A DNA stretch of 64,000 bases from Gigantopelta aegis. Its lineage: Eukaryota; Mollusca; Gastropoda; Neomphalida; Peltospiridae. Positions 32,368-44,096 of this stretch are shown here, piece after piece. The stretch covers positions 80,919,952 to 80,983,951 of the forward strand of contig NC_054704.1 in the NCBI RefSeq assembly GCF_016097555.1, in the 5' to 3' direction. Position numbers and translations under genes: made by a program. The notes beneath the pieces were generated by a model, which was given only the letters and a program-made list of their open reading frames with translations, was not told where the DNA came from and searched no databases. How positions within the stretch are numbered: position 1 is the stretch's first letter; each line of letters opens with the position of its first letter.

Positions 32368-32600
32368 GTCGTCAGTGGGCCCATATATGGCTATTTCTCG
32401 TTCCAGCCAGTGCACCATGACTGGTGTGACAAAGGCCGTGGGGTGTGCTATCCTGTCTGTGGGATGGTGCATATAAAAGATCCCTTGCTATTAATGGAAA
32501 AATATAGCGTGTTTCCTCTCTAAGACTATATGTCAAAATTACCAAGTGTTTGACATCCAATAGTCGATGAGTAATAAATCAATATTGATATTTAAATAAA
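32368..32600 (+). mobile_element. SINE, head B / tail A chimera
   Basis: GTCAGTGGGCCCATATATGG and CGTTCCAGCCAGTGCACC (type B middle), core CCTGTCTGTGGGATGGTGCA and AAAAGATCCCTTGCT, then tail A (GTTTGACATCCAATAGTCGA). The tRNA-like head is cut off. Confidence 0.75.
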
Positions 32601-32612
32601 ATAGCCATTACA

Positions 32613-32710
32613 GGGGACAATATTTCAAAATCTTAGGTAACCGGAACTCGGTTCACTTGATTTTCATCTAGCTAACCGATTCTTTGCTTATATAAATTAT
32701 ATTTAAATAA
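32613..32710 (+). repeat. Dispersed GGTAACC/CGGTTCAC repeat, copy 2
   Basis: GGGGACAATATTTCAAAATC, GGTAACCGGAACTCGGTTCA and TATAAATTATATTTAAAT match the inverted copy in ASF1 intron 1 (18875-18985). Confidence 0.6.
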
Positions 32711-32818
32711 AATTTAGATGATCCTCAAGTTTGTAACTTTTAATTTTAGAATACATGTAAAGGTCACCACCAAACTGATTGGCAGTTCACGTGAATTTAA
32801 AATTGTAAAACCATCAGG

Positions 32819-33100
32819 AAGGAAGGAAATTGTTTTATTTAACGACACACTCAACACATTTTATTTACGGTTATATACGCGTCGGACATATGGTTAAGGA
32901 CCACACAGATATTGAGAGAGGAAACCCGCTATCGCCACTTCATGGGCTACTCTTTTCGATTAGCAGCAAGGGATCTTTTATATGCACCATCCCACAGACA
33001 GGATAGTACATACCACAGCCTTTGTTACACCAGTTGTGGACCACTGGCTGGAACGAGAAATAGCCCAATGGGTCAACCGACGGGGATCGATGTGCATAAC
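32819..33100 (-). mobile_element. SINE, type B
   Basis: On the complement: head remnant GATCGATCCCCGTCGG, CCAGCCAGTGGTCCACAAC, core AAAAGATCCCTTGCTGC, GAAGTGGCGATAGCGGGTTT and tail CCTTAACCATATGTCCGACG then GTGTGTCGTTAAATAAAAC, ending in a CCTT repeat. Confidence 0.85.
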
Positions 33101-33183
33101 CATCAGGTGAACAGAATGACTGTTCTCGTGAAATATCGTGCCCTGCATTATGGTCTGCAGTGTTATGTTCTGAATTATGTTAC

Positions 33184-33246
33184 TGTACATACATACATAC
33201 ATACATACATACATACATACATACATACATACATACATACATACAT
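33184..33246. repeat. (CATA)n microsatellite
   Basis: About 15 units of CATA. It creates spurious frames on both strands. Confidence 0.95.
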
Positions 33247-33534
33247 CCTGTACACACACATCCTACACAACAGATCTCCAGCTAGTACTAGTGGAGACCG
33301 ATTAACAAAAGAATAATCAAAAATAGTTTAGTAGGACTTGTACCATACAAATTATTTTTAAAGTCAGTTACCAATATCTACATTCAGAAAAAAAAGAGTC
33401 TAAAATGTACAAGGTCCGTAACAAGATTTTTGGGGGTTTAAAAAACCCACTTCATCTGTTGTGGCTGAATCTCATGTGAAACAGTTGACTTATATTTTCA
33501 GAAATGCAGGTGCATAATTAACGACATTGAGAAG

Positions 33535-34152
33535 ATGATTTCCAGAACAAGCATAGATGAGGCAAATCGCCACCTTTTGGCACTTCACAAACGAGTGGCG
33601 GAACTTGAACACACCGTTAAAGACCAGCACGAAGCACTGGTGGCTAAGGATGACTTCCTCAAAGCTAAGCTGAACGAGGTTGTGGCAGGCAAAGACCAGG
33701 AGCTGAAACGGTTGACTGAAAAACTTACAACTGCTGAAAAAACTGTCGACATCATTCAAGAGCAGCTACGTCAGAAGCACCAGCAAGTGGCGTCCTTGCA
33801 GAGAAGTTGTCGCCAATTGCAAAATGTAGTCTTGTTTAAGTCGAGTCTCAAGAACTTGGTGAAGACCATCGAGACTGCCGAACACGACTTATCTAGTCAG
33901 GCTGATCTGTTGCACGTATCGACTGTTTACACCCAGAGAGACAGGCATCACGACATGAGCATAAACTCAAAATCGGATTCGGGAATAGTTGGAAGCATCA
34001 TGACTAACCACATGGGCAGCAGCATCAGTGACGAAATGCTGGATAGTGTTAATTCCTCCCCGAGCAGTTTTTCGGGGAGAAAACCAAGACGAGAGAGACG
34101 GACAAGAGGCGGGAGTGAAAGGTCACCCAAAGGACATGAACTGTATCTTTGA
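33535..34152 (+). CDS. VMAC: VMAC-like coiled-coil protein
   Basis: The 205-aa product resembles the vertebrate vimentin-type intermediate filament-associated coiled-coil protein. Human VMAC opens with REANAHLAAVHRRAAELE, and here residues 8-25 read DEANRHLLALHKRVAELE in the same place, followed by the same coiled-coil spacing (VKDQHEALVAKDDFLKAKLN, KDQELKRLTEKLTTAEKTVD, QRSCRQLQNVV) to about residue 100. The C-terminal half is serine-rich and ends in a basic patch GRKPRRERRTRGG and SERSPKGHELYL. All coding sequence is in one exon. A splice acceptor (TATATTTTCAG) ends at 33501, so an upstream non-coding exon is likely. The ATG at 33535 is the first in frame after the acceptor. In vertebrates the protein associates with intermediate filaments; in a mollusc that role is inference. 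Confidence 0.75.
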   Translation: MISRTSIDEANRHLLALHKRVAELEHTVKDQHEALVAKDDFLKAKLNEVVAGKDQELKRLTEKLTTAEKTVDIIQEQLRQKHQQVASLQRSCRQLQNVVLFKSSLKNLVKTIETAEHDLSSQADLLHVSTVYTQRDRHHDMSINSKSDSGIVGSIMTNHMGSSISDEMLDSVNSSPSSFSGRKPRRERRTRGGSERSPKGHELYL

Positions 34153-34643
34153 AAGTAGTAATTTGATTAATCTAGATTTTATTCAGCATTTTTTGGTTTT
34201 TTATCTAATGAAGAGATTGCCATTCCCAGTGAGTAGAGGAAGAGAAAAATAAGAGGTGGAGCTGAAAGATCACCTAAGAGACATGAACTCTATCTTTGAC
34301 AGAAATTGCTGCCAGTAGGAAGATTAATCCAGGTTTTTTTTTATGTAGTAAAACCTGTCTTAAACCGGACCCTGGACAAACCAGAATCTTGTCAAAATCG
34401 ACCAAGTTTATGGTCCCGATTCTCAATTCTAAAAAAGACCCTTAAAAAGTGGGATCCACTTCAGACAGGTTTCACTGGATATAGGGATCTAATGAGGACA
34501 AGAAAACCAAGACTAGAGAAAAGGACAAGAGATAGGAGTGAAAGATCCCCCAAGGAACATGAACTCTTATCTTTGACAGTTGGTACTTACAGCTTAATCC
34601 AGTTTTGATTTTTTTATCTAATGAAGAGGTCACCATTCCCAGT
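34078..34643 (+). repeat. Three tandem copies of the VMAC-like gene's end
   Basis: The segment coding RGGSERSPKGHELYL-stop plus about 85 bp of 3' sequence (ATCTAATGAAGAG, CCATTCCCAGT) recurs. Unit 1 is 34078-34230. Unit 2 starts about 34231 and still reads RGGAERSPKRHELYL-stop; a MITE interrupts it. Unit 3 is about 34495-34643 and reads SERSPKEHEL before shifting frame. Only unit 1 is in frame with the gene. Confidence 0.8.
34346..34477. mobile_element. Short MITE with AAACCTGTCT ends
   Basis: A 132-bp element has ends TAGTAAAACCTGTCTTAA and TTCAGACAGGTTTCACTG, imperfect inverted repeats with ACCGGACC just inside. A CAGTGAAACCTGTCT-type MITE is common in invertebrate genomes. It lies within unit 2 of the tandem duplication. 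Confidence 0.75.
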
Positions 34644-34649
34644 TATTTG

Positions 34650-37600
34650 AATCAAAAGTACACAAGTTTGTACAGACACCAAAATCAGAAACCTTACTTA
34701 CATAAGTCATTGTTCTTCCATTATTAGTATTCAGACATTTATTTACAGATATGTACCTTTCTGCAAGATATAAATTGTAATGTATGTCTCTCTAAGTAAA
34801 AAATATTTCAAGACAATGCATTCCTGTGGATATGACTAAATGTAACCCCTGCAATTAAGAAAATGTGTATGGCCCCCACCCCAAAATTGAATATAGTTAC
34901 AATAGTCCACAGCAAAAAAGTGCTGCGAGATTTAAAACTTCACGGCATTGCCTATTGCCCTGGGCAATGAAATGATAGGAGTACATTCATAATTAATGTT
35001 ATGTTAAATCTGCCATATGTTATATATACACACATACATAAAATATAGGTGTCACAGACTGGGCTGGGAGGGTGGTGGCAATTATTCCCCCCCCCCCCAA
35101 CTCTGAAATTGAATTGTTAAGAATATGTAGTTACCCCTCCAATTAATAGGCAAATTAAAGTGTCCCTTCTCCCCTCACCTCCAGTTATTTGCATTGCCGA
35201 TGCCTATTATACGTGAACTTAACATAAAGATAATTATTGAGATTGGAAGCCTTATGTTTGGTTACCGGTACATGAGCTTGGCATGCTAGTACAGGAATAT
35301 AGCTCTGGCACTAGCCAAATTCGCCAGTTGTGAATTTTGAAAGCAGTTGGCTACTTTTATTTTAGTTTGGCAGAATAATTTCATGTAATAATTGAAATTT
35401 TAAAGAAAATAACTGCCAAAAGTTTAATAGACAATTTAGCGAATTGTTTTTCTCACCCTGAGCTAGCCCATTATCAGTTTTTTGTTTGAAACCCTTGCAG
35501 TTCTGAAAATTACCTTGGCAAAAACAAATGGTAATGCAAAAGTAATTTGTCAACTGTCTTTAAGAAGCCACTGTTTGATAAATTTACTCCCTTTCTTAAC
35601 CCAGGGTTGGCTGTATTACACTATATATACCATATTCTGGATTGCATAATGTTAACATCTGACTTTCAGAAATGTGTATAACTGTTCTCTGTGATATATT
35701 TAACATTACCGTAAGTATATTACATTCTTTACATTTGTTCCTCTTAATATTTATTTTATTATTATTATTCATACACTTTGATGTTTGAAGTCTTTGTTCC
35801 AGTTTTTATGAGAGCTCATTAATAATTTCTTTCACGTTTATGTCTGTAATTTATATTCTTTCCTGTGATCCATAACAATGAATTTAGTATATAATGGTTT
35901 GTTTTTGTTAACCACTAATTCATGATGTGGTCATTGTTGCTGTCCTTTTTCTTTTCACTAAATGTACATTTGTTTTAGGCAGAGAAAGTATTGTGTGTGA
36001 CTGTGTGTGTGTGTGTGTAACTGTGTGTGTCTGTGTGTGTATGTGTTAATGTGTTTGCATATGTGTGTGTGTCTATGTGTGTACCAATGTGTCCATTTGT
36101 GCATGCATGTTTCTGTGTGGTGGGGAGATTATTAGTCATGCAGTAGACTGATTATACTTCAGTACATAAATGATGTTATGTTAGTACAACATATTCTAAA
36201 TAGGTACAAATGGCTAATTTCACAAACCACTGTTAAAGAAAAGATCAAGACCTGTGTGACCTGTTTGATTTTCATTGAGCAATGGAAATTAATATCACTA
36301 TTAATGTGATGTATGTATTGATCAGGATACATATAAAATGCCAAAAATTACATATGAATATTTTATATTACTTACAAGACATGTCTGTTGGTATGTACTG
36401 TCTTTCGAACTGGAACTTTAAGGTGTAATCATATTGTAGAAAAAAGAGTCAATTTATCAGCATTTCATGACTGCATCTAGTCATTTAGTTTGCAAGGGAT
36501 TCATTTAACATTTATGATAATTTGTTATCATGGAATGATTGTTATATAATATTATTTTGCCAATTTCATTACTGGTATGTAATTTTAAGTAGTCTTAGTA
36601 GGTGTCCATGACTTTTAAGACGTGTCCTTTGTCTGGCCGTGTTTGAATCTAGTCATTATTCTTGCACACATAACAGATGGTACATACATTTGTGGCTATA
36701 CCTTTTCTTATGGATTTGTGTAGTTGGACTAAAAGTAAAAAGTGAAAGGTCATAGTTTTACAAATATCTTAAACAGAATGCACTCACCTCACCTCATGTT
36801 TTTTTTGTTTTTTTTACGTGTGGTTTTTTGGGGGGTGGAGATGGGGTGTGTGTGTGTATGTGTGTGCTTTTTGATGTTAAGATGGTTCACAATGATTTAG
36901 TCTGCTTTTGTAACCTGTTAACAATTGAAACCATCATCGTATTGTTTTGGCATTCTTTTCATGTTTATGTTAGTGATCATATGGTAATTCTTTGCCACTT
37001 GAAGTTTTATCAGCTGAAAACCATTTTGATATTGTTTTGGTGTTCTTTTTTATTTGTATGTTACTGATCACATGGTAGTCCTATTCCACTAAGTGACTTG
37101 GAGGTCTTTATCTCGTTGCTGAAAAGCTCACAGGCATTCCTCCCTTGTGTAATTTTTGTTTGTGAATCTTCTTGTATGTAACACAGATACATATTTTAAA
37201 AACTTATCATTAAACATGATTTGGTGTATATCTCTTGACCATGTTGAGTTCATTCACCTTTTATTTTATTTCATGAATAGTTAAGGATGGTCAATAAATA
37301 TTGGTGTTTTTTTACAAGCCATTTAATGTTCAGAAGTAGAGACTGGGAGAAAGCCATGTTCAGATTGTTATTTGGGTGAACACCATTGGTATTGTGGGTG
37401 CTCTATAGCATTGTTTTTATTGCAGAAGTCTCTTATTATACCTTTTGTCTGAAATGGAGCATCTGCATAAATAGCTATGATGGTTTATCGATGCACAAAT
37501 TATATAGTTCTGTTACTTTACATTATAGTGTACAATTGATTAATGATTTTATGTTTAGATTGGAGAAGGGGAAAAGGGATCAAACTCAATCTGTATATAT

Positions 37601-37812
37601 TTCAGATTATGAAAAATGTCAATATTTGTGGACCATTATTTGTTGAGATGTGTTTTATTAATTTATAACATACTAGAGTTTAGTTGTTCTTAATATATAA
37701 TAATGTTGTTATTTTTTATTGTATAATTTATTTCTTCATTTTTTCATATAGTATTATATATGTCAAGTTTTACAACTATTATAACATTAGGACAAACAAA
37801 ATATAATCTCTG
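34650..37812. other. Downstream of the VMAC-like gene
   Basis: T-rich on the plus strand, as in a long 3' untranslated region. It holds a C run (35090-35098), a TG microsatellite region (36001-36120) and a possible decayed inverted-repeat element at about 35299-35469 (TAGCTCTGG...ATTCGCCA and inverted AATTCG...GAGCTAGCC). No coding exon recognised. Confidence 0.4.
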
Positions 37813-38275
37813 GTCTCTGGTCAGCGTGCGTGTCGATTTTGACCCTTGCGCAGTAACTTTAAAAAAAAAAAATCTGCAGTATGACGTCAATTTTTGCCGG
37901 ACTTTTCTTGCTACGACATAAAACCGCATTTGGAGCCAAAATGGTCTATATGCTGGCTTGGACCATTCGCTTTCTACAGTTTCTCTCTACAACATGTCCT
38001 GTTCTGAATGAGTAGCATGGCTTGTTTAGAAAATATTTGCGGTAAAATAATAAAAATTGCCTTAGCTATATGGAAAAATGATGTAAAGGAAAATATTTAA
38101 GGTACCAAGGCAAGGGACGGGTCACCATGGCCATTGAGGATGGACCAAAGCAGATGAAGATGATGTTAAAAAAACCCCTACTAAATATATACATCTGTTC
38201 TGTGTAATCCATTGAAAAAAAAGCCAGAAAAAAAAAGCCGCATCAGTTCTGGAACTTTGGTCTGACCAGAGACTG
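37813..38275. mobile_element. Possible MITE with GTCTCTGGTCAG ends
   Basis: GTCTCTGGTCAG at 37813-37824 recurs inverted as CTGACCAGAGAC at 38264-38275. The 463-bp interior is non-coding. The short repeat alone makes this a tentative call. Confidence 0.4.
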
Positions 38276-38334
38276 ACTTTTTGGGGTTTTTTTGGCGTTA
38301 CTACTAATTGTTGCTCACTATCATGTTTATGCAC

Positions 38335-38840
38335 TGTTATTAATCCCCTACCGGTCCAGCTGGAGGGGACTATAGGTTTCATCTCCAACATTCTGTCAGT
38401 CTCTGTCTGTAACCATATATAGTTTTCTGTCATGACGATTTACAAATTTTTGACAGAGTTATGGCCCTTGAACTTGGGAAATACAAAAAAAAAATATTTT
38501 TCGCAATGCCTTGAGATACTGAGTTAAAAGTTTGTGTGTAGCTTTATTATGTACTGTAACAGATCATGCTTTGACAGAGTTATGGTCCTTGAACTATGGA
38601 GATATCAAAGCAAATTCCACACGTTTCTTTTGCAGTGCCTCAAGATATGAAGCTGAAATTTTGTGTATAGCTTTATCATGTACTGTTACAAAAAAACATT
38701 CGACATTTCATGGCAATTTAACCATTTTCACAGAGTTATGGCCCTTTAATTTAGGAGATATAAAAATTTGTTGGGCCAAGTAAAGGACCTGTATTGCTTT
38801 AGCAGTACTCTCAGAATGCTTGTTTATATAGGAGAGGAAC
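38335..38840 (+). repeat. Molluscan-type GAGTTATGGCCC internal-repeat element
   Basis: It starts CCGGTCCAGCTGGAGGGGAC. The words ACAGAGTTATGG(C/T)CC, TGCCT(T/C)(G/A)AGATA and TGTGTATAGCTTTAT then recur at about 38453, 38573 and 38730 (periods about 120 and 157). I recognise this GAGTTATGGCCCTTGAACTT motif as a frequent repeat in molluscan genomes. No coding potential. Confidence 0.65.
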
Positions 38841-40712
38841 CTACCATCAGTCATTATTGAAGATTTCTTTTTTTTTGTGCTTCCCATCAATACATCTTTG
38901 GTGAATGTTTAATGTGACTTTTTGGCATTCCATTCAATGTGTTTTGTTGTTATGGTGATGTTAATGTGTTAATCTTAATTTATTTTACCATGCTAATTAT
39001 CTGTTGGTAGTATTATAATGACATATAATAATAATTGTAGATCTACAATTCTTTCAAAATACTACAGTCCTAAGTTTTTCACGATCTGATATACAGAAGT
39101 TATTAGTGGCAGGTCTTAGGAATACAGGAATCTTTTTTTCCATAATATTCCTGGGAATAAAAACCACAGGGGTCTATGTATCTTTTTGGGCTTTAGATTG
39201 CATCAAAGTCGAGGTGATTAGCGTTATGCACAAAATAATCACTCCCAAATTAAGTACAAATATTCTGACCTCAAAATATTTCCCCACAAAAACCACTGAA
39301 ATCAGATTAAAATAACTTGAGATACATTTCTGAATATTGATAACACTACAGCAGCTGTTTATGATAGTACTGAACTAAAATGACCTACTTGCGCTCAGAA
39401 AAGACAAAAGTCTCCATTGTGCCCAAATGAGTGAGATCTAAAGCCCTGTCTTTAAAAATAAAAAAAGCATTCAGTCCTACATCCAGTGTTTGACAATATT
39501 TATCATGAAAGAAAAATCCCATGTCTAGATAAAATATTGAGATGGTATATTATATTATTTATTAGCATCATATTCTGAAATTGTGATTTAGCACATTAAA
39601 GAAAACAATTTCAATAAAAGTAATTGCTTTTTCCTGATTGCCATGATATAAAGATGTGAAAATCTAAATGGATTCTGGTAGAATTTGACGAAAAGCTGGG
39701 ACCTGCATAAAGTAGTACCAGCCTTTGCTCTTTTTAGGGTTTTTTTTTGTTTTATTGTTTTGGGGGGTTTTAAAGTTCAAATTGATTTTGGTTTTTTTAA
39801 ATTGCTGGTGTGAAAGATGTGTGTGAAACATGTGTATTAAAAACAGTAAATTGATACAATTTAATGAAGTAGTTGAATAATTATACAAACTGTAAATACA
39901 TTATTGTGCTCAACAGATTGTCGGTTCATTTGTAGGTTTTGGTAAGACTGCTACCAATTATTTCTTTAATGTTTTAATTTTTAACGTTTCATTTCCAAAC
40001 AACTATTATTAATTGTTTTCTTCAAAGCTGGAGAAGACATATTGTATTTATACTGCTGTGTGTATCTGCTGTTTTTCATGAATTTTTAAAAACGTTTATA
40101 TTTATTTTATTTTCAAGTGTGTTACCAGTAAATACAGTGTACATGTATATATATAATTTATTTATGTTTTTGCATAATTATAGTCCTATGCTGTTAACCA
40201 CGAATCTCATTCTAGTTTACCAGTCCACTACTGGATATTGATACACACGATGAGTGGTGCAACTGGCAACCTACACTTAACTGGGTCCCGTGGACCTTTT
40301 GTTAGTAATTTGTGCAATATATTTGGTTTGTTGTCGTTTGTTGCATATTTTAATCATTTGAACAAATGAGTAATCATTCCTGGTATACATATAAAAAAAA
40401 AAAAAAATCAACAAAAAACCACATATTTGTGTTAGGATGTGTATAGAGAATATTTATTGTACCAAAAAGAGAGTTCTTATGAAGACTAGTGAATGTACCA
40501 GTTTCTTCACACACGGCTTTTGCCAGAATGTTGCTTTTTGGTGGTTGTTTAGGGAGATGGATCATGCAGGTTATGTAACAGAAGGGGGCTCCTTTAGAAA
40601 AGCATTTTGGAACAATTGTTGCCATTTTCTTTTATTATCAAATATAAATTTCCCCCATCTCCAAATGGATTGCTAAAGTTACTGAAGATGACCATCACTT
40701 CATTCTGATTGG
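38841..40712. other. Intergenic spacer
   Basis: T-rich on the plus strand, with no gene recognised. Confidence 0.4.
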
Positions 40713-40869
40713 GGGCGGGACGTAGCTCAGTGGTACAGCCCACACCTGATGCACGATTGATCTACGATCTCTGCCAATATCTGTGTGGTTTTTAACCATA
40801 TGTCCTACGCCATATAACTGTAAATAAAATGTGTTGAGTGCATCATTAAATAAAACATTTCCTTCCTTC
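40713..40869 (+). mobile_element. SINE, type B, internally deleted
   Basis: tRNA-like head GGGACGTAGCTCAGTGGTAC and GATGCACGATTGATCTACGA join directly to tail B (TTTTTAACCATATGTCCTAC, GTGCATCATTAAATAAAAC). The common core is missing. Confidence 0.8.
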
Positions 40870-40916
40870 ATTCTGATTGGGTTTACAAGCTTAAAGTCAA
40901 TACTGATTGGGTCAAA

Positions 40917-41233
40917 GTTTGTTTTGTTTAACGATACCACTAGAGTACATTGATTAATCAATTATCAGCTATTGGAGATGTCAAACATTTGGTAACTCTG
41001 ACAGAGTCTTAGAGAGGAAACCCGCTACATTTTTCCTTTAGTAGCAAGGGATCTTTTATATGCACTTTCCCACAGACAGGAAAGCACATATCACGGCCTT
41101 TGACCGGATGTGGTGCACTGGTTGAACGAGAGAGAAAAACCAATCAGTTGTATGGATCCACCTAGGTGGTTCGATCCTGCAACACAAGCACCTCAGGGGA
41201 GCACTTGACCATCTGAGCTAAATCCCACCCCTA
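40917..41233 (-). mobile_element. SINE, type A, near full length
   Basis: On the complement: AGGGGTGGGATTTAGCTCAG (A box), GGATCGAACCACCTAGGTGG, GGATCCATACAACTG, core CCTGTCTGTGGGAAAGTGCA and AAAAGATCCCTTGCT, then tail A. This is the best-preserved head A in the window. Confidence 0.85.
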
Positions 41234-41329
41234 TTAATTGGGTAATAATCACTGTATTTTCTCAAAAGGTTGATTTTTATTAAAACAAACGTAATTGCAA
41301 TGTTTTGAGGGATGACTCCATTCCCAAGT

Positions 41330-41548
41330 TGGTGTAACAAAGGCCATGGTATGTACTATCCTGTCTGTGGGATGGTGCATATAAAAGATCCCTTGCTGCT
41401 AATCAAAAAAGTGTAGCCCATGAAATGGCGACAGCAGGTTTTCTCTCTCTATATCTATGTGGTACTTAAACATATGTCTAACGCCATATAACCATAAATA
41501 AAATATATTGAGTGTGTCGTTAAATAAAACAGTTCCGTCCTTCCTTCC
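41330..41548 (+). mobile_element. SINE, type B, 5'-truncated
   Basis: Starts at GGTGTAACAAAGGCCATGG, then core CCTGTCTGTGGGATGGTGCA and AAAAGATCCCTTGCTGC, GAAATGGCGACAGCAGG and tail B (ACATATGTCTAACGCCATAT, GTGTGTCGTTAAATAAAAC) with a CCTT end. Confidence 0.85.
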
Positions 41549-41939
41549 ATTCCCAAGTGTTTTTGGAGATTGTGTTTTACCTGTTTTTATGACTGTGGTA
41601 CCTAACATATTACTGATCGTACACTGCTGATGAATGTCAGTACCGTAGTAGTAGTAGTAGCTGTGGTAGTAATACAGCTTGTAGTTACAATTATGATGGT
41701 GTTGCCTGCTGTTTTCATTATGTATTATAACTAGTACTTGTGTTGTTTGTATTATAACTGTCACCGTGTAATTTTTATGGGACTTGATTTAGTATTCATG
41801 TGTAGACTCATGTTATTATCTAGACACCCTCTTGTTTTACATCTTAGATATTTAATAGCGTATTTGGTATGGTTAACTAATATGGTGTTGAAAGTTACAT
41901 TCCAGAAATTATGATGATTACTCAAGTGATCAATTAGAC

Positions 41940-42178
41940 TGGTTCCCATTTTACAAAGCAATCATATAGCTAAGATCATCTTAAGTGCATTAGATACATG
42001 TAGTTATGCACTTAAGATAATATTACGAAACGATCATAGCGTTAAGATCATCTTTAGTGCATTAGATACATGTAGTTATGCACTTAAGATAATATTACGA
42101 AGCGATCATAGCGTTAAGATCATCTTAAGTGCATTAGATACATTGCTTAGATTGCTTAATAAAACGAGGCCCTGGTCT
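41940..42178. repeat. Tandem array of 72-bp palindromic units
   Basis: Units with period 72 begin near 41979, 42051 and 42123. Each full unit holds ATCTTAAGTGCAT and ATGCACTTAAGAT, a 13-bp inverted repeat around a 15-nt loop, joined by ATTACGAA(A/G)CGATCATAGCG. The array ends in AAACGAGGCCCTGG. I take it as an internally expanded foldback MITE. Confidence 0.8.
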
Positions 42179-42299
42179 GTTAGTTCATAAGTTGCCACAA
42201 CAGAGCATTCCAAACCAATTATGAATGTTTACTAAAATATTACATAATAAACATTTAAAAAACACAGAAAAACCCATTGTTTGTTGTTCATTTTATTAT

Positions 42300-42597
42300 A
42301 TTGGTTGAATGCTTACTTGAGGTGCATATGTCACAGGATTGAACCACCTATGTGGATCCATTCAGCTGTTTTTTTTCTCGTTCCAACCAGTGCACCACAA
42401 CTGGACAACAGCCTTGGTAGGTGCTTTCCTGACTGTGGGAAAGTGCATATAAAAGATACCTTGCTGCATTAGTAAAAATGTAGCGGGTTTCCTCTGATGA
42501 TGAGTCAGAATGACGAAATATTTGACACCCAATAGCCGATGATTAATTAATCTGTGTACTCCAGTGATGTTGTTAAACAAAACAAACTTTAACTTTT
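42300..42597 (+). mobile_element. SINE, type A
   Basis: TTGAATGCTTACTTGAGGTG, GGATTGAACCACCTATGTGG, GGATCCATTCAGCTG, core with GACTGTGGGAAAGTGCA, and tail A (ACACCCAATAGCCGATGATT, GTTGTTAAACAAAAC). Confidence 0.85.
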
Positions 42598-42711
42598 TAT
42601 TATATTGGCCAACATAGTAAATTTGTATATCTGAGATGATGTGATGCATTCTGGATGACAAAACCGTTATCATATCCAAAACTGTATCCTGTGAACCACT
42701 AGACTGGACCA

Positions 42712-42895
42712 TTGGTCAAAGGCCGTGGTATGTGCTTCCCATCTGTGGGAAAGTGCATATAAAAGATCCCTTTCTGCATTAAGAAAAATATGGGTTTCCT
42801 CTTATGACATGTCAGAATTACCAAATGTTTGACATCCAATAGCTGATGATTAATTAATGTGCTCTAGTAGTGTTGTTAAACAAAAACAAACTTTT
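42712..42895 (+). mobile_element. SINE, type A, 5'-truncated
   Basis: Starts at TTGGTCAAAGGCCGTGG; core CATCTGTGGGAAAGTGCA and AAAAGATCCCTTTCTGC; tail A (GTTTGACATCCAATAGCTGA, GTTGTTAAACAAAAAC). Confidence 0.85.
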
Positions 42896-43049
42896 AACAA
42901 CTCCTAAGAATAATAAATCTTTCCAATTTCATCTATAGCCGGACTACCTTGCCCAAGATTGGTGTCACAGGTCTAAATCATCTTTAAAAAAAAAGTTCCA
43001 TAGAAATTTGGACAATTGGATGGCATGCATTCATGAATCACTGTCAGAC

Positions 43050-43378
43050 TAGGGGGAGAGACGTAGCCCAGTGGGACAGAGCTCGCTTGATGTGTGGTCG
43101 GTTTGAGATTGATCCCTGTCAGTGGGCCCATTGGGCTGTTTCTCGCTCCAGCCAGTGCACTACGACTGGTACATCAAAGGCTGTGGTATGTGTTATCCTG
43201 TCTATGGGATGTTGCATATTAAAGATCCCTTGCTAATCGAAAAGAGAAGTCCATGAAGTGGCGACAGCGAGTTTCCTCTCTCAATATGTGTGGTCCTTAA
43301 CCATATGTCCGACATCATATACCGGTAACCATAAATAAATGTGTTGAGTGTGTCATTAAATAAACCATTTCCTTCATT
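43050..43378 (+). mobile_element. SINE, type B, full length
   Basis: Complete from the tRNA-like head (GAGACGTAGCCCAGTGGGAC; B box near GAGATTGATCCC) through CAGTGGGCCCATTGGGCTGT, CGCTCCAGCCAGTGCACTAC, the core, GAAGTGGCGACAGCGAGTTT and tail B, ending in a CCTT-like tract. Best reference copy of type B here. Confidence 0.9.
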
Positions 43379-43837
43379 TCCACTGTCAAAATAGTGATAT
43401 TGGGTGTTGGTGAAAAGAATGCATCGTGCACTACCAGTGGCACTAGCATATCGGACATTTTAGTTGATCTATCATATTGTAAAATAGTCTCCATTTACCA
43501 TTAAAAACATTGGAATGCCTTCAAGAATCCTTGAATACATATATCATAATTGATAAAACGTCTAGAACATTATGGCATTGTTTGAAGCTGGCAAATGAAA
43601 AAGATAAATGTACAAACAAGAATTTTGGTTCCAGATAAATTGACACTCGCTGAAGTAATTGATGCCTTATTTTGTTCAGTTATTAGCACATCTTGACAAA
43701 AATATATATTTAACCTATTAGACTGTCACTTTACAGAACAATACATCCTAGTTCAGCCAGTTGGGAGGTGGTAAAAAAGTTTTAGGTATGCAACATCCGA
43801 GGCTTTATGTGCCATGTCATTTTATGCCATCATTTAT

Positions 43838-44078
43838 AACTGGTTTATGATCGATCCCCATCAGTGGACCCACTGGAATATTTCTTATTAAGAGCTAGTG
43901 CCCCACAACTGGTGTAGCGAAGGCTGTGTTAAGCACCATCCTGTCTGTTGGATGGTGCATGTAAAAGCTCTTGCTACTGAAGAAAAAAGAAGAGTAGCCC
44001 ACGAAGTGGTGGTAGTGGAGTTTCCGACATTATCTGTGTAGTCTATTATTTGTATAACTATAAATTTATGTAAATATT
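43838..44078 (+). mobile_element. SINE, type B, degraded
   Basis: GATCGATCCCCATCAGTGGA, CCCACAACTGGTGTAGC, core TGTTGGATGGTGCATG, GAAGTGGTGGTAGTGGAGTT and the remains of tail B. Confidence 0.75.
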
Positions 44079-44096
44079 TGCTGGTGACATCAAGTA

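Noticed and set aside
33316-33912. Frame through a SINE and the CATA repeat near 32912-33316
   Set aside because: It reads through SINE sequence and a microsatellite; no domain.
40713-40790. tRNA gene with TAGCTCAGTGG box
   Set aside because: It is the head of a type B SINE; it lacks a cloverleaf and joins directly to the SINE tail.
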